Notes under the pieces: generated by a model
The model's database searches: none
What the model was told of the DNA's origin: nothing
What the model saw: only the letters and a program-made list of their open reading frames with translations
In this document: piece by piece, positions 1 to 8,842 of the stretch
Position numbering within the stretch: the stretch's first letter is position 1
Layout of the letters: each line of letters begins with the position of its first letter
Program-made: the position numbers and the translations under genes
Source of the DNA: Chara braunii
Taxonomy: Eukaryota; Streptophyta; Charophyceae; Charales; Characeae
Length of the DNA stretch: 32,828 nucleotides
Assembly (NCBI GenBank): GCA_003427395.1
Contig: BFEA01000371.1
Coordinates: 903,620-936,447, forward strand
Direction: 5' to 3'

Positions 1-245
1 GGAAGCTTCCAGGCAAGAGCCTGGAAGTTTCCCTGTAGGGAAACAGGCTGGGGCTTGTAGGCCTTGTCAGAAGGAAGCTTCCAGGCAAGAGCCTGGAAGT
101 TTCCCTGTAGGGAAACAGGCTGGAGCCTGTAGGTCCTTTCTCGGGCTGTCAGGCTGAACCGTCGGCGGGGCCTGTAAGCCTTGGATATCAGGCTTAAAGC
201 CCGAAATTCAGGTTTTTGGCCTGAACGACGTCGGGCCTGCAAAAT
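1..245. repeat. Hairpin-rich 72-bp tandem duplication and related palindromes
   Basis: The first 72 bases are repeated almost exactly from 73 to about 131. Each copy packs three palindromes in a row: GGAAGCTTCC, CCAGGC-aaga-GCCTGG and TTTCCCT-gt-AGGGAAA. The following 110 bases continue the style with GGCTT-a-AAGCC and TTCAGG...CCTGAA. Nearly every 15-20 bases can fold on itself. No open reading frame of note crosses it. It starts at the window edge, so further copies may lie upstream. Confidence 0.85.
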
Positions 246-270
246 GGCCCGTGTGTGCATGTGCAGCATG

Positions 271-303
<33 letters not shown>
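271..303. repeat. (TAC)11 microsatellite
   Basis: Eleven perfect TAC units sit immediately outside the left arm of the large palindrome. The right flank of that palindrome (GGTAGTGGTAGC) is a decayed version of the same triplet on the other strand, so the original inverted duplication may have included part of it. Confidence 0.9.
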
Positions 304-705
304 CATTCTTAATATCCTCAAACTGCATTTTGAACCATGCTCTCCACAAAAACGATTGCAGTTTTTGTGCTTTGGAACTTTAAAATTCGAATTCCTGCCG
401 TTGTGCACGTTTTGTCAGCCAGTCTGCTNTTCGGTTGTCATTANCTTGNAGAACCACAACAGGTCTCTGAGGAATCTGATGGAAATCAATTCCCCTTAAT
501 GCAAATCTACGGGGAATTGATTTCCATCAGATTCCTCAGAGACCTGTTGTGGTTCTNCAAGNTAATGACAACCGAANAGCAGACTGGCTGACAAAACGTG
601 CACAACGGCAGGAATTCGAATTTTAAAGTTCCAAAGCACAAAAACTGCAATCGTTTTTGTGGAGAGCATGGTTCAAAATGCAGTTTGAGGACATTGAGAA
701 TGGTA
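301..705. repeat. Near-perfect 195-bp-arm palindrome with mirrored Ns
   Basis: Bases 301-495 are the reverse complement of 511-705 with only two mismatches, both near the outer ends, separated by a 15-nt spacer. The three Ns of the left arm (429, 444, 449) fall exactly opposite the three Ns of the right arm (577, 562, 557); every pair sums to 1006. Read on +, the right arm has an open frame ending in TAA at 624-626 with the motif ND-N-R-x-ADWLTKRAQ at 564-608. This resembles the end of a retroelement RNase H domain, but it is too short to name. The structure may be a genuine inverted duplication or an assembly foldback. Confidence 0.9.
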
Positions 706-848
706 GTGGTAGCGGTGTCTGCTCTTATCAGCACCACTAGCAACGACAGGGGTGTTGTGTAAAAAAAAAAAAAGAAAAGGAGAAGGATGCCAGTCCCAGA
801 CTACTGGTAGCGATTTTGATAATATATTAATAAACTAGGAAGATTCTC

Positions 849-974
849 ACGCCCGGCCGGGCACCCGGGCGAAAAAAAAAAAAAAAAAAAGTTTTTTTCT
901 AGGTTACCAGTCGTCCGATGACCGGACGTCTCCCCCAACCGTCCGGTAGGGGAGTTGTCCGGGATCCCGGACAA
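849..974. repeat. GC-rich palindrome island with internal poly(A)
   Basis: A CpG-rich block (GCCCGGCCGGGC, then CACCCGGGCG) is followed by about 18 A residues and then by GTCCGG/CCGGAC repeats. It ends in a perfect 20-bp palindrome at 955-974 (TTGTCCGGGA and its complement). The segment from the A-tract outward (ctaggttacc, then GTCCG/CCGGAC words) is a diverged inverted relative of 3230-3320. The GCCCGGCCrGGCACCCGGGCG word recurs at 3639-3659. It looks like a foldback-type repeat family, not a gene. Confidence 0.6.
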
Positions 975-1704
975 GTGGTTTTTGGCATTAAATTTTTTTT
1001 AAAAAAAATTAAAAAAATGGGATGTTCTTGCGCAAGACTAGGAGATCCCCCAAAAAAATTTGGGTTGATTCGGAGCATTTATGGAAAAAAAATGTTTTTT
1101 GGCATTATGCCACTTTTTGGGGGATCTCCCACTGATGCAAGGAATATGAATGTGGATAAAGATCAGAAATCCAAACTGCAAATCACACTGAAGTCCATGT
1201 AGACAAAGCAAAAGTAGATAGCGTGGGCCTGGGTCCCAGTTGCTCTGCCCAAGCGCAGTACAGTTAAGGGCCCAGGCTGCACAGTTGTGCCTCTTTCATC
1301 CTGATCATCGTCCAGATTCAGACAGTGGACCGGTTTCCCTTTGGCAAATTCAGCATCCAGCCTGCGTTTGCAGAATTTTGGACTTCGTGCATCCAACGAA
1401 GTGGCGTGCACCCAACCATCTGGCATGCTGAAACTGGATAGCCCCCACTTAATGAAATGTCGAATGCAGGGCCTTCTGGGCATTTACAGGCCCGCCTTCA
1501 CTTAGGGCAGGCACGAGGCTTGCTGGGGGCCTTAGCCTAGTACATATGCAATCCTCACACTGACATGCATGTACAACACAACTGTGCAGTACAACTGTGC
1601 AGTACAACACAACTGTGTAGTACAACGATATGAAGGAGAAGACTATGACGAAGAAAAAGAAAAGAGAAAAAAGAATAAGAAAAATGAATGAACGAACTAC
1701 TTCT

Positions 1705-1705
<1 letters not shown>
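975..1705. other. Non-coding stretch with a snap-back and one weak ORF
   Basis: AT-rich sequence contains an inverted repeat (GGAGATCCCCCAAAAA at about 1041-1057 against TTTTTGGGGGATCTCC at about 1114-1130) and a repeated word TTTTTGGCATTA (about 978 and 1096). A minus-strand frame of 106 codons (1163-1483) is open and has mixed composition, but I recognise no motif, and it has no clear start context or splice signals. I would not call it a gene. From about 1560 CAACTGTGCAGTA is repeated. Confidence 0.4.
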
Positions 1706-1745
<40 letters not shown>

Positions 1746-1746
1746 C

Positions 1747-1793
<47 letters not shown>

Positions 1794-1802
1794 CCAATCA
1801 AC

Positions 1803-1841
<39 letters not shown>

Positions 1842-1969
1842 CCAATCAAACATTCAATGAATACGTGAATGGATCCGTCGTTTTCGACGGATCCATATCG
1901 ACTGATCTTGAAACAAGGATCCGTCGAAAACGACGGATCCATTCACGTATTCATTGAATGTTTGATTGG

Positions 1970-2058
<89 letters not shown>

Positions 2059-2072
2059 AGATTGATTGATTG
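1706..2072. repeat. TCAA/TTGA tetranucleotide arrays folded around a palindromic core
   Basis: About 150 bp of TCAA/CCAA units (1706-1855) face about 110 bp of the complementary TTGA units (1961-2072). Between them are unique arms 1856-1894 and 1917-1955 that are exact reverse complements around a 22-nt spacer. Each arm ends in its own hairpin, GGATCCGTCG-tttt or aaaa-CGACGGATCC. The whole is a palindrome of about 360 bp that could form a cruciform with two side hairpins. Apparent SINQSINQ-type reading frames are only translations of the repeat. Confidence 0.92.
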
Positions 2073-2107
2073 CGCTATGGCGGGTCTGAAGCCCACGGGC
2101 TGGCGAA

Positions 2108-2707
2108 GTGGAGGGCGGGACGAAAGGGGGAACGTACGAGACTGGGGCAAAGGCGGGAGGGACACAGGCGGGCGAAACGGGTCGGCAGAGGGAGGGGGAG
2201 CGAGCGTACACGGGTCACGGGAGGATGGTTCCGACGTGGAGGACGATGAGTCGGAGATGGCGGAATAGGAGGTCGGCGCGATGGAGGACGAGGAGGAGGG
2301 GGAAGAGGAGGAGGAGGAAAAGGAGACGATGGACGAAGAGGAGGACGACGAGGAGTAGACGACGGAGGTGGAGTCGGAGGAGGAGTTGGAGGAGGAGGAG
2401 GACGAGGCGGTTAAGAAGAAGAAGAAGAAGAAGAAGAGGAGGAGGAGGAGGAGGAGCAAAAGGAGACGATGGAGAAGAAGATAAGGCGATGAAGAAGAAG
2501 AAGAAGAAGAGGGGTTGGAGGAGGAGGAGGAGGAGGAGGAGGAGGAGGAGGACCAGGCGATGAAGAAGAAGACGAAGAAGACGAAGAAGATGAAGAAGAA
2601 GAAGAAGAAGAAGAAGAAGAAGAAGAAGAGGAGGAGGAGGAGGAGGAGGAGGAGGAGGAGGAAAAGGAGACGATGGAGAAGAAGACAAGGCGACGACGAC
2701 GAAGAAG

Positions 2708-2739
<32 letters not shown>

Positions 2740-2830
2740 GAATGAAGAAGTAGAATGAAGAAGAAGAAGAAGAAGAAGAAGAAGAAGAAGAAGAAGAGGA
2801 CGACAAGGACGACGAGGAGAGACGATGGAG
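2108..2830 (+). repeat. Approx. 700-bp purine tract (GAA/GAG/GAC repeats)
   Basis: The + strand is almost wholly A and G in GAA, GAG and GGA runs with occasional GAC/GAT. Long open frames exist in most phases on both strands, giving poly-Glu/Lys/Arg on + and poly-Ser/Phe/Leu on -. This is the signature of triplet-repeat low complexity, not of a gene. Pronounced strand asymmetry of this length is typical of DNA that can form intramolecular triplexes. Confidence 0.9.
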
Positions 2831-2999
2831 GGAGAGGAGGAGGAAGGGTGATGACGTCGAGACTTACCTGGAGATGGCGTCGACGATGGCGGGGCTGGGG
2901 TGCCGCGTCCTTGCGAGCGCACACACGTGCTCGTCGAAGCGTCGGTCGTGGTGTACAGCGACGGGGGGGGGGGCTGCCGGCGGGCGCGGGCGGGTGGTT

Positions 3000-3330
3000 C
3001 CCGCCCGAATTCGAATTTGAATTCAGGCCCGACCTGGGCCGTCGATCGGATCGATCGGACGGCCCAAGTCGGGCCTTTTGTGTTTCGATTTTTTTTGGCC
3101 CTGCTGGCCTCGGCCTGCGGGGACCGAGGTCCAGCAGGGCCCCTTAATACCCCGCGACACCCTCCAACCCCCCAGATCCCCCTAACACTAATGGCCACTA
3201 TTTTCCGCTAAGGCCGGACCATTGTCGGACATCGGACCACCGGCCCGGTGGTCCGGTCGGACAACCCGGACCGTTCCCGGGGTCCCGGACGTCCGGACAG
3301 GTAACCTAGGTTTTTTTTTTTTTTTTTTAG
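3000..3330. repeat. Three consecutive GC-rich inverted repeats next to poly(T)
   Basis: First, GGCCCGAC-TGGGCCGTC at about 3027 pairs with GACGGCCCA-GTCGGGCC ending at about 3076. Second, GGCCCTGCTGG-CTCGG (3097-3113) pairs with CCGAGG-CCAGCAGGGCC ending at about 3141. Third, GGACCACCGG-c-CCGGTGGTCC (3234-3254) lies within a longer TTGTCGGACA...TCGGACAA foldback. About 18 T residues close the block at 3311-3328. Each foldback has its own sequence, so these are separate palindromes of similar design. Confidence 0.75.
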
Positions 3331-3587
3331 TTTTCTGCGCTGTCCCAGAGGACTCCAAATCCGGTCTCATTTCGTTTTTTGCGAGTTGGCTGTCAAGGGT
3401 GGGGGAGGGGGGTATAAATTGATTTTAAAGTGCCTAAAGGGGTCTAAAGGGGGGTGCCTTTGTGTGATTCTGTTATTTTCTTTTTTATCTCCGATTCTGT
3501 GAGGAATTATAATGTGACCCTCAGCCAAAAGTCGTTTGTATTTCAATCCTACACAACATATGTTTTTCCCGGAATTTTTTGAGGTTT

Positions 3588-3696
3588 TTTTTTTTTTTTT
3601 GGCGCTGGGGCTGCCCGGAACCCTGCCCGGGGGTCATGCCCGGCCAGGCACCCGGGCGTGTACCCAGGCAGAAGTTGGGTGCCCGGGCGCCCGAAT
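3588..3696. repeat. Poly(T) plus GC-rich CCCGGG palindrome island
   Basis: About 13 T residues precede a CpG-rich block rich in CCCGGG palindromes. It shares the word GCCCGGCCaGGCACCCGGGCG with 852-872, differing at one base. The block ends abruptly in ordinary sequence at about 3693. I saw no convincing terminal repeats or target duplication. Confidence 0.55.
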
Positions 3697-3821
3697 AATA
3701 AATGCTTGCTTCTCCTTCTGTCTTCCCCCCCCCCCAAGACTCCGGCAAGAGCACTTAGAGACAGATGTACCTCATCTTAAAAATTGAATACATGAGAATG
3801 ACTTTGATAAAATAAGTCAGT

Positions 3822-4140
3822 GGGCCATGTGGCTGAATGGCACACCCAAGGGCATATAACTTTCAATAAATAGACCTGAGTTCGAATACAGATGGAGCCG
3901 GTACATCCATGAACTGTTGATAAACAGACCTATGTTGGATCCCTTGATGAATCAGATGAATAGATATAGCTCTGAATTGCCTGGGGCCTGTGGCTGAAAT
4001 GATACACTTTGGAACCGTTCACCAGCAGACCTAAGTGTGAATCATGACAGAACTGCAAGCTAGCCCATCTGGCTGAATGTAGACCCATGAACTGTTGATA
4101 AACAGACCTAAGTTATAATCCTGATTGACTCAGATGAGTA
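3822..4140 (+). repeat. Tandem tRNA-like units (SINE-type)
   Basis: Three units begin with a tRNA-like head and A-box-like TGGCTGAA-TGG: 3822, 3983 and 4062. Each is followed 35-50 nt later by a B-box-like element: GAGTTCGAATAC at 3878-3889, GTGTGAATCATG at about 4035, and AAGTTATAATCC at about 4110. A sub-segment containing ATGAACTGTTGATAAACAGA is present twice, about 177 bp apart (3908 and 4085), so this is a decayed tandem array. No clean cloverleaf or acceptor pairing remains, so these are not functional tRNA genes. The closest relative in the window is 25321-25390. Confidence 0.55.
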
Positions 4141-4184
4141 AAGTAACACTGAAATTCTGAATGACCTTGTTCTGGTCAGTTCAG

Positions 4185-4378
4185 TGTTGATACCTCGAGG
4201 CCTAACACCTGATGTAATAAAATAACAGTGTCTTTGATCCCCTTCTGGAGAGCTGCAAAGCTGGCAATGCCTGGCATACCTCGAGGCCGGACCCCAGATG
4301 TAACAAAATAACATTATAAAGTTATAACAGTGACTTGTATCTCTTCCTGGGTAGCTGCAAAGCTGTCAATCGATGCCA
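4185..4378. repeat. Approx. 95-bp imperfect direct duplication
   Basis: Two copies (about 4187-4275 and 4276-4378) share ATACCTCGAGGCC, a TGATGTAA/AGATGTAA-type word followed by AAAATAACA, a CCTTCTGG/TCTTCCTGG stretch, AGCTGCAAAGCTG and CAATGCC/CGATGCC in the same order. The second copy carries an extra ATTATAAAGTTATAACA. No coding frame is preserved between them. Confidence 0.7.
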
Positions 4379-4450
4379 GCGGCCCATTCCTTCCATTGTT
4401 GCCCCCATTATGAATCCCTTCCCTCCCTCTCTCCGCCTTTGACCCCGTCT

Positions 4451-4560
4451 GAGGCGGAGGGCCAAGCAGATAAAAGTTCATAAAACATTGTCAGCGTCCC
4501 ATTCCTTCCATTGCTGGTCATCCAGGCTGACAGTGTTTTATCTGCTTGGCCCTCCGCCTC
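4451..4560. repeat. Inverted repeat with perfect 25-bp arms
   Basis: The arm at 4451-4475 (starting GAGGCGGAGGGCC, ending AGATAAAA) is the exact complement of 4536-4560. The 60-nt loop carries GTCCCATTCCTTCCATTG, also seen just upstream at about 4384. It may be a small foldback element; I found no matching target duplication. Confidence 0.8.
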
Positions 4561-4911
4561 TGAGGCGATCCGTCTCTTTATTCAGGTGATCTGACAGTGT
4601 GCCTTTATTCAGGTAATCTGTGCATTTAGTTGCGATGGACATAATGCGAGATTAAGTCTGCAATGTCTGGATGACCAGCTTCTTCATCCCCCACTCTTTT
4701 GACATTATCCCGATGAGTCTGGTCTTGTGTGGTCTTATCTCAGCTCCTGGTCCTGGCCCCTCCTGGGTCATGTCTCGTTAACAGGAGAGTGCCAACCATT
4801 GGTGCCTTGGGGCTATTCCAGTGCCAGGTCCCGTCTACTTAAATTCTCGATTTCTGGCTGGCAATTGATTTTTGCAATGTACAGAAATGAGGAATCCATG
4901 GGACCTAGGCA

Positions 4912-4987
4912 AGGTCCCACTTACCAGGATTCTCCATCTTTGGCGAGATCGATGGCCAGAAACGAACAATCTGAGTAAGTGGGACCT
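4912..4987. mobile_element. Small snap-back (MITE-like) element, copy 1
   Basis: Perfect 13-bp inverted termini AGGTCCCACTTAC (4912-4924) and GTAAGTGGGACCT (4975-4987) bracket a core with GATCGATGGCCAGAAACGAA. The 19667-19767 element has the same terminal motif, and its core (GATCGACGGCCAAAAATGAA) is nearly identical, so this is a dispersed family. The core motif also occurs without termini near 5408 (GATCGATGGTTAGAAGCGAA). No transposase is present, as expected for a non-autonomous element. Confidence 0.6.
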
Positions 4988-5665
4988 CGGAACGGTCCAC
5001 GGGTGTCAACGATTGTCCTGAGGACCTGAGCTCGTATTTCGAAAACGGAACACGGACCTAGAGTGTAGAGCTTGTATGCACCTGGCTGTCTTGAGAATGA
5101 ACACACACATCATGCATGAGGTATATCGCGGTGAGGTGCAGACGGGCAGATGGAAATGGCAAACCCGTTGGCCTTTTAGTAAGCGGGAAATAAGGTTTGA
5201 CGTCAGTCACGTCAGAACTGTTACAGTGGTAGGTGGATACTTGAATAAACGAAAAGTATGTCGTTTTAATAACTTTTAGGAAACCAAAACAAAAAATCCA
5301 CTTCTGTGCCATGATATTTAGTCAGTTTAACCGAATCACGATCAGTGTGACTCAGGGACAAGCACCGTCTGACACTGATTTTGTGTTTTTGGCAGTAGAC
5401 TGTGAAGATCGATGGTTAGAAGCGAAGAGTCCGTTTATCTGCCGCATGACTGAATAAGCCCACTATGCACTGGTGGTAAACAGCAATTATCCTGGAGCAG
5501 ACCCCGTGGTTGGTTACAACTCCCACGGCCCCGGTTTTCATCTCTGCAGACCCATGGTTCCAACCGCATGGGAGTTGTCTTTTCATTCCTAGACATCACG
5601 ACTGCGGTTGATTTTCTTCATCTACAGTTGGCCAGTTTCTTATTTTCATCTGTTATTCTATTTCT
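4988..5665. other. No recognisable gene
   Basis: Mixed-composition sequence with only short, motif-free open frames. A third partial copy of the snap-back core lies at about 5408-5432. I see no promoter, RNA gene or repeat array. Confidence 0.5.
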
Positions 5666-6037
5666 TCAAGATCTACGGCGGGAGCATCTACCGTGCAATT
5701 TTATTGGCTCATCTCGACGTACCGACGAGACGCACCCAGCAGGAAGCAGTCCCTCGGCAGTCCGACCTCCACTACTTCCGGGAGCAGCAAGAGCATAAGT
5801 AACTGGCGCAGGACCGGTCGCAGCAGACTGCGTCAACTCATGCTGCACGCTCTCCAGAATCCTTCCGCCAGCCTCTGCGCCCATCGCATAGGCAAACCTG
5901 CAAGTCACATCAAGACAGTCAGCCAGCCGCTTTGAAGAGAGGTCGTTCACATTGCCTTTGCCAAGTACACTGTAGCACTCATCGCATTCGCACTCACTAA
6001 GTGATTTCTTCACCCGCACACATCTGCACCTAGCCAT
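5666..6037 (-). CDS. Cys-rich hypothetical ORF, possibly repeat-derived
   Basis: A 123-codon ATG-started frame on the minus strand. The N-terminus is cysteine-rich (CRCV near residue 4, then ECECDEC near residue 15), followed by the segment DLSSKRLADCLDVTCRFAYAM at about residues 32-52, and a Ser/Gly/Ala-rich tail. I recognise no family. The middle segment is also encoded at 14946-15064 with mostly conservative change, so it belongs to something repeated, perhaps a mobile-element ORF or a duplicated host exon. The spacing of cysteines could bind zinc, but this is only a guess. Confidence 0.35.
   Translation of the reverse strand: MARCRCVRVKKSLSECECDECYSVLGKGNVNDLSSKRLADCLDVTCRFAYAMGAEAGGRILESVQHELTQSAATGPAPVTYALAAPGSSGGRTAEGLLPAGCVSSVRRDEPIKLHGRCSRRRS
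5834..5952. repeat. 119-bp direct repeat, left copy
   Basis: Matches 14946-15064 without indels, with about ten to fifteen substitutions; it contains GGCAAACCTGCAAGTCAC and GCTTTGAAGAGAGGTCGTTC in both. Homology stops sharply at both ends. The two copies lie in the same orientation and flank the Kangaroo-like retroelement region. Confidence 0.85.
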
Positions 6038-6153
6038 ACTATCGGGCCTTCAGCACGGATCTGGTAACCCCTTTTGCTGCTGGACTGCTTACAGCCCACT
6101 TTTTCATAACCAGCCACTGCAGCTACTAATTCACCAGTCTACTGCTCGCAACC

Positions 6154-6387
6154 ATGGATGAACGAGTGAAATTCCTTTATCAACTAGTCCTCTTTCTTCC
6201 ATTCAGACTCGTCTTCAGGGCAGTCATCCTCCTTTCTGCAAATCCCCTACTTAAGCTCTCCTTCCCTATAACAACTCTCTCTGCTGTCCTTGGCATTTTC
6301 CTAGTATTCTGCCTCGGAATTCCTTTCCTAGTAATTTTCCTAATCTTCCATCTTCTTCTGGGCCATCCCTTCTTCTCTACATTATAA
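6154..6387 (+). CDS. Small two-segment membrane protein ORF
   Basis: A 77-codon frame begins ACCATGG, a good eukaryotic start context. It has a short charged head (MDERVK) and a strongly hydrophobic body, with likely membrane segments at about residues 9-28 and 38-70 (the latter includes VLGIFLVFCLGIPFLVIFL). The stop is followed within 40 bases by overlapping AATAAA words (6406-6430). I recognise no family. It could be a short host gene, the end of a spliced gene, or chance pyrimidine-rich sequence, since T-rich DNA readily encodes hydrophobic stretches. Confidence 0.3.
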   Translation: MDERVKFLYQLVLFLPFRLVFRAVILLSANPLLKLSFPITTLSAVLGIFLVFCLGIPFLVIFLIFHLLLGHPFFSTL

Positions 6388-6493
6388 ATCAGGAAACCTT
6401 GTAAAAATAAATAAAATAAATAAATAAAAAAAGAGAGTGAGAGGAGTGAGAGGAAAGAAGGGGCAGGAAGAGCATGATGGACACAGAGACCAT

Positions 6494-6495
<2 letters not shown>

Positions 6496-6552
<57 letters not shown>
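6496..6552 (+). repeat. 57-nt poly(A) tract
   Basis: An uninterrupted run of 57 A residues, preceded 70-90 bases upstream by several AATAAA words. It could be the tail of a retroposed transcript whose body lies to the left. No flanking target duplication was found, so origin by slippage is equally possible. Confidence 0.85.
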
Positions 6553-6554
<2 letters not shown>

Positions 6555-6639
6555 AGGAAGGAAAAAGGGGTATTCGACCTGAACGCAGGGAAGCAAAACA
6601 CTTTCGAGAAATTTGCTCCCAACCTATGATTGCCAAATT

Positions 6640-8095
6640 CCGTTCTTGATGGTTGACTATCTCAATTCAAATTTTGTTGAAAACAATGATGAATGATCAA
6701 CAAATTGCCCTGCCCTCTCTGCGCCTGACCGCTAGGCCACCCTCCTTTTAGATTACGATCGACTCACTTTCATGTTCTGTTTTCCATGAAATTGCATTTC
6801 GCACAATAGGAATATTAATCGCCATGACACTCACATTTTTTGTATTCCGCACAGAGGATTGACGAATGTCATGAATGCTCCCTCCTTGTCACTTGAATTA
6901 TTATTACCTAAATATTAGATTCTACCATGTTAATGATGAATGCTTCCCAAAACTAGAACACTCTCATTTTGTGTACCCTGCTCTAAGTCATTCATGAAAG
7001 TTTCCCAATGACCCTGCACTTAATCACTAGCTATGTGAATAATGCACGCCATTCTTCTGTTATTCATGACCCCACGACCACCTCTTTATGATCATCCCAT
7101 AGGCCCGTAGGGGAATGATAATGCCTTCCCAACTATTATGACTGACTCCCGCACCTAATTACTAGGACCCTACCCATAGGATAAACTCACATTATCTATA
7201 ATTTCAGTATTTTGAATCTGTGACTACCCATCACTCACCTTACTTCAGATTTCTCAACGATTATCTCATTCTATGCATGACGATCGCCCTCAAACATTCA
7301 CGAATATTTCTGCACTCACCCACACCCTTATCTTTCCTTAAGAAATCCAACCTTTAATCCTCAATCTTTATTTTTCAAGCAGAATAAGAGAGGGGGGGGG
7401 GGGGGGGGGGGGGGGGGGACCGAGAAAGAAAGGATGACAAAGGTTCAATGTACATGCAAAAAAAAATAAAAAAATAAAAAAAAATCAATTCAAAATCTCA
7501 TCAAGCTTCATGCTCCTAGACTTTTTCTCGCGCTACGTGAATGATGAATACTTTTTCCTCATGAATGATCCTTGGACTCAAGGTGAATGATGAATGTTTT
7601 CTCGAACAATAGAAATGACCCCTGCACCCAATTTTTAGAACTTTACTAGAAAGATTCGTACACATTGCTCGACTTTTTAGCTGTGATCCTATCTCACTCT
7701 GTGCATGAATAACCATCTATGAATGTCTTCCACACTCAACAATTTCATTCACAAGATCACATTGCTTTTCTTTGACTCACCTTCAGAACAATCACCTTCT
7801 CCCCACCTCTCTGCTTCTCAATGCTCTCACGCAACCTTTTCACGCTGCTCGACTTCGCTCACGTCCACAATCTTTCACATTACTCGATTTTTGGTTGTGC
7901 TCCTTTTCTCGACTATCCTTCACTCACCCCACTTAAAATTGAATACTACCTCATTTTGTGCATGAATGACCATCTACAAGCATCTTCTTCACTTATGCAT
8001 GGGTCCTGGGGACCCTTTCACGCAAGTGTGTACATGTCATGCATCATCCTCACACACCATGATCAACAGTCTCAAGTCATAGACAAAGGTAGATG
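6640..8095. other. AT-rich non-coding stretch with poly(G)27
   Basis: No gene is recognisable. The sequence is rich in ATGAATGATGAATG and CATTCAT words. Two segments near 7670-7735 and 7880-7985 share TGCTCGAtTTTT..TGTG and TTGTGCATGAATGACCATCTA, indicating an old tandem duplication. A run of 27 G residues lies at 7392-7418, able to form G-quadruplexes. Short A-rich blocks follow at 7459-7485. Confidence 0.5.
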
Positions 8096-8169
8096 AGGAG
8101 AGGACCGAGTTTCACAGCTTATATTATCAGAAATATGAATACAAAGTGTTTCAAAGTTCCCCTGAGTNC

Positions 8170-8330
8170 AGCGCTCATCAGCGCAACACCAATATCTTGC
8201 CAACNCNTCAATATGACTTCCAGTGAATCAGCGCTACTCCTGCAGATAGTCTCCAAGTCATCAATGTGGCCACTACTCATCAGCGCCACCTCTGCAGGTC
8301 ACATCCAACTCAGGTAAGTATCTTCCATAG
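8170..8330. repeat. Degenerate TCAGCGC-containing repeats
   Basis: The word CATCAGCGC or AATCAGCGC recurs near 8175, 8227 and 8278. In the last two it is followed by CTCCTGCAG or CTCTGCAG, giving an imperfect repeat of about 50 bp. Three Ns fall inside. The block lies downstream (minus-strand sense) of the TATA box at 8627 and may be part of the same LTR-like unit. Confidence 0.4.
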
Positions 8331-8626
8331 CCAGACCTTGAATGAACACTCTCAGCCTCAATCCCTTCCTTCTACGATGCATACACACTCTTCACTCATG
8401 AGGATCTACTCTGGATACTACTCATAGCTACATACTAACTCTCTACTACTAATGCTTATTCGCTGGGCAGCTGTGGCTGCATCACTTCCAGCGTACAGGC
8501 TTCTTCCTCCCTCCAGCGCATCTTCTACCTCCAGCGCTGCTCCTCCTGTCTCAGCGCACAAGTGCACCAGCACTTCCACGTATTGCAGCCAGTGGAGATC
8601 TGGCGAGGAATGAGGCTGGCAGCTTC

Positions 8627-8634
8627 CTTTATAG
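8627..8634 (-). promoter_or_regulatory. TATA box of a minus-strand promoter or LTR
   Basis: TATAAAGG on the minus strand, in a GC-balanced context, with AGCGCTGG-type words downstream. The architecture resembles the second TATA at 25896-25902, which lies 3' of the Ty3 element. With the tandem 21-bp array about 200 bp upstream, this could be the U3/R part of a solo LTR. No TG...CA ends or target duplication were found. Confidence 0.4.
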
Positions 8635-8842
8635 TGCTGCCCACTCCTCGCTGGGTCTGCATTGGCTCAATTCAGCCTCTCCCTTTGTCCCAGACCCTGC
8701 ATTGCATGTGTCCCAGTATAGCCCCAATGAAGTTCAACTGCTGCTGAGGCACTTCGGCCTGGATTTGGACTTGAAAGTCTGGTTCTGGACTGACCCCTTG
8801 ACTTAGACCAGAACTGGGACTGTGCCTACTGACTTTACTTTC

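Noticed and set aside
1854-3198. Long minus-strand frames of 327 and 356 codons and + frames rich in Glu/Lys/Arg
   Set aside because: They are translations of the GAA/GAG triplet tract and TTGA array; all phases are open and no domain exists.
6180-6649. Poly-Phe or poly-Lys proteins around 6.5 kb
   Set aside because: Produced entirely by the 57-nt poly(A) run.
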